64,000 bases of DNA from Bufo bufo (taxonomy: Eukaryota > Chordata > Amphibia > Anura > Bufonidae): positions 509,691,444 through 509,755,443 of the forward strand of contig NC_053390.1 in assembly GCF_905171765.1 (NCBI RefSeq), read 5' to 3'. Positions 62,446 to 64,000 of this stretch are shown here, piece after piece. Under the pieces are notes generated by a model. The model did not search any database. It saw nothing but the letters and a program-made list of their open reading frames with translations, and was not told the origin of the DNA. The first letter of the stretch is position 1, and every line of letters starts with the position of its first letter. The translations under genes were made by a program, and so were the position numbers.

Positions 62446-64000
62446 ATAAATGGCCGGGTAAGGCCTTTATTGATTCTGGCTCAGCGGCTAGCTTTATTGA
62501 CTCTGAGTATGCTGTAAGATTGGGTATTCCTATGTTTGCCTTACCAACTCCTATCCATGTCATGGCTATTGATGCTACTCCTCTTATTGGTGGTACGGTG
62601 AGCTTATGTACCTCGGAGATTTCTCTAACCGTGGGTGTGTGCCACTCAGAGAGATGTTCGCTTCTAGTCCTGGAGAACCTACCTGCTGAGGTGGTACTAG
62701 GGTTGCCTTGGCTCCGACTACATAACCCCACTATAGATTGGTCCAATGGGGAGTTGGTGAGATGGGGGCCTAAGTGTGACTCGTGCCTGTCCGTGGTACA
62801 GGCTGGGATCTCAGTAAAGTCTGATACTTTACCCTCTGTTGTTAGAGAATATTCTGATGTATTCTCATCACAAACCCCGGAGGTTCTACCCCCCCATAGA
62901 CCTTATGATTGTACCATAGAGCTAGTAGAGGGGGCCAAGTTTCCTAAAGGACGAATTTATAATCTTTCTATGCCCGAACGCAAGGCCATGGAAGATTATA
63001 TTAAGGAGAGCCTTGGTAAAGGGCATATTAGACCTTCTGTCTCTCCTATGGGGGCGGGGTTTTTCTTCGTTAAGAAAAAAGATGGTGGTCTTAGGCCATG
63101 TATCGATTACCGGAGATTAAATAAAATCACTGTCCAGAATAGATACTCCCTCCCATTGATTCCGGATTTATTTAACCAGGTCCTGGGGGCAACCTGGTTT
63201 TCCAAAATTGACCTGAAAGGGGCATACAATCTAATCCGAATCAAGGAGGGAGACGAATGGAAGACGGCGTTCAATACTCCGGTAGGACACTTTGAATATC
63301 AGGTGATGCCTTTTGGACTCAGCAATGCCCCAGCTGTGTTCCAAAACTTCATGAATGACATTCTTAGGGAGTTCTTAGGTAAATTTGTTATTGTCTATCT
63401 TGACGACATTTTGATATTCTCTCCTGACTTCGAATCCCATGTGTCTCATGTTAGACAAGTATTAGAGGTGTTGAGGGAGAATCAGCTATCCGCTAAACAA
63501 GAGAAATGTGTCTTTGGTGAGCAGGAGATTCTGTTTCTAGGGCATGTTCTGACTCCTCACGCCTTCAAGATGGATCCTGGTAAGGTACTAGCAATTAAGG
63601 AATGGGTAAGACCTTCATCCTTAAAGGCCTTACAACGGTTCTTAGGTTTCGCCAATTACTATCGTAAATTTATTATGAATTTTTCAGTAATTGCTAAACC
63701 GTTGACCGACTTTACTAAGAAAGGGGCGGATTTGGAGAATTGGTCTACTGAGGCCATTTCTTCATTTGAAAAATTAAAAAAGGCATTCAGTAGCGCTCCC
63801 ATTCTGATCCAGCCTGATCAGGAGAAACCTTTTATTGTGGAGGTGGATGCGTCCGAGGACGGCGCAGGAGCAGTCCTTTCACAAGGTCCTGCTAGCCTCA
63901 CTAATCTGAGACCATGTGCCTTCTTCTCCAGGAAATTATCTCCCACGGAGAGAAACTATGACATAGGGAATAGGGAGCTGCTGGCCATTAAATGGGCATT
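62316..64000 (+). CDS. Gypsy family A pol (protease, RT, RNase H), runs off window
   Basis: Open for over 560 codons to the window end with no stop. Protease: AFIDSGSAASFID (DSG at 62472-62480) and VVLGLPWLRLHNP. RT: FVKKKDGGLRPCIDYRRLNK, FSKIDLKGAYNLIRI, QVMPFGLSNAPAVFQ, IVYLDDILIFS (YLDD at 63396-63407), and FLGFANYYRKFI. The RNase H start is IVEVDASEDGAGAVLSQG. Order and motifs are those of Ty3/gypsy (Metaviridae-type) retrotransposons of vertebrates. It normally continues from gag in one frame; here one frameshift separates them. Integrase and the 3' LTR would lie beyond 64000. Otherwise undamaged, so this is a young copy. Confidence 0.93.

Noticed and set aside
62078..62746. 222-codon minus ORF
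   Set aside because: Antisense to gypsy gag/pol, which is clearly coding on the + strand here.
1..64000. tRNA or rRNA genes
   Set aside because: No cloverleaf-like sequence with conserved A and B boxes and no rRNA-like segment was noticed by eye. A tRNAscan or covariance search was not possible.

Overview
The window looks like a piece of a large, repeat-rich vertebrate genome, most likely an anuran amphibian. That assignment is inference. It rests on the mix of DIRS, Penelope-like (PLE), Ty3/gypsy, Tc1, hAT, piggyBac-like and CR1/L2 LINE sequences and on repeat styles I recognise from frogs. I found no convincing host protein-coding gene, rRNA or tRNA. The only exon-like sequence is a short Myb/SANT-like fragment at 37746-37938, which has an in-frame stop. 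Almost every long open frame is either transposon-derived or a by-product of a minisatellite.

Layout. 1-1800: right part of a piggyBac-like non-autonomous element. 2114-6752: PLE remnants on the + strand, cut by a foldback MITE. 6797-16512: a minus-strand DIRS retrotransposon (gag, RT/RNase H, tyrosine recombinase, inverted ends, internal complementary region). It contains a minus-strand PLE (11609-16358) with an 8-bp duplication, and that PLE contains a solo LTR (11809-12503) with a 5-bp duplication. 16513-17330: tandem and GC-rich repeats. 17465-19333: a decayed gypsy pol. 19334-22735: a non-autonomous LTR retrotransposon carrying one unusual long reading frame and no pol. 22741-28570: a degraded hAT element full of LTR insertions. 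29413-30202: solo LTR. 30834-33517: a complete TTAA-flanked piggyBac-like element. 33522-37487: MITEs, a mariner scrap, a LINE tail, and two hAT elements with exact 8-bp duplications. 37746-39001: the exon-like piece and a small inverted-repeat unit encoding a cysteine-rich protein tail.

39136-42111: two Tc1 elements separated by a perfect-looking PLE palindrome. 42130-43750: hAT MITEs, a solo LTR and a LINE scrap. 43776-46610: an internally deleted gypsy element on the minus strand. 46640-48200: LINE, MITE and PLE scraps. 48272-53442: an inverted-ended, PLE-like non-coding element that has received an intact Tc1 element (48731-50324) and a hAT MITE with a 20-bp minisatellite (50986-53074). 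53679-57970: a second hAT copy with tandem arrays on both sides of its transposase. 57970-60800: MITE, LTR and piggyBac-like fragments. 60801-64000: the 5' LTR, gag and open pol of a gypsy element that runs off the window.

The parts do not work together as a pathway. What they record is an insertion order. Target-site duplications read directly from the sequence (ATACC, GTTAG, GTGGC, CACAC, GGGGT, CTAC, AAAGACCA, TAAATAAG, ATTTAGAG, CACTAGAG, TTAA, TA) give a well-supported nesting hierarchy. Items most worth a second look are the single-frame non-autonomous LTR element, the cysteine-rich inverted-repeat unit, the hammerhead-ribozyme-like motifs at PLE-type ends, and the intact Tc1 transposase.
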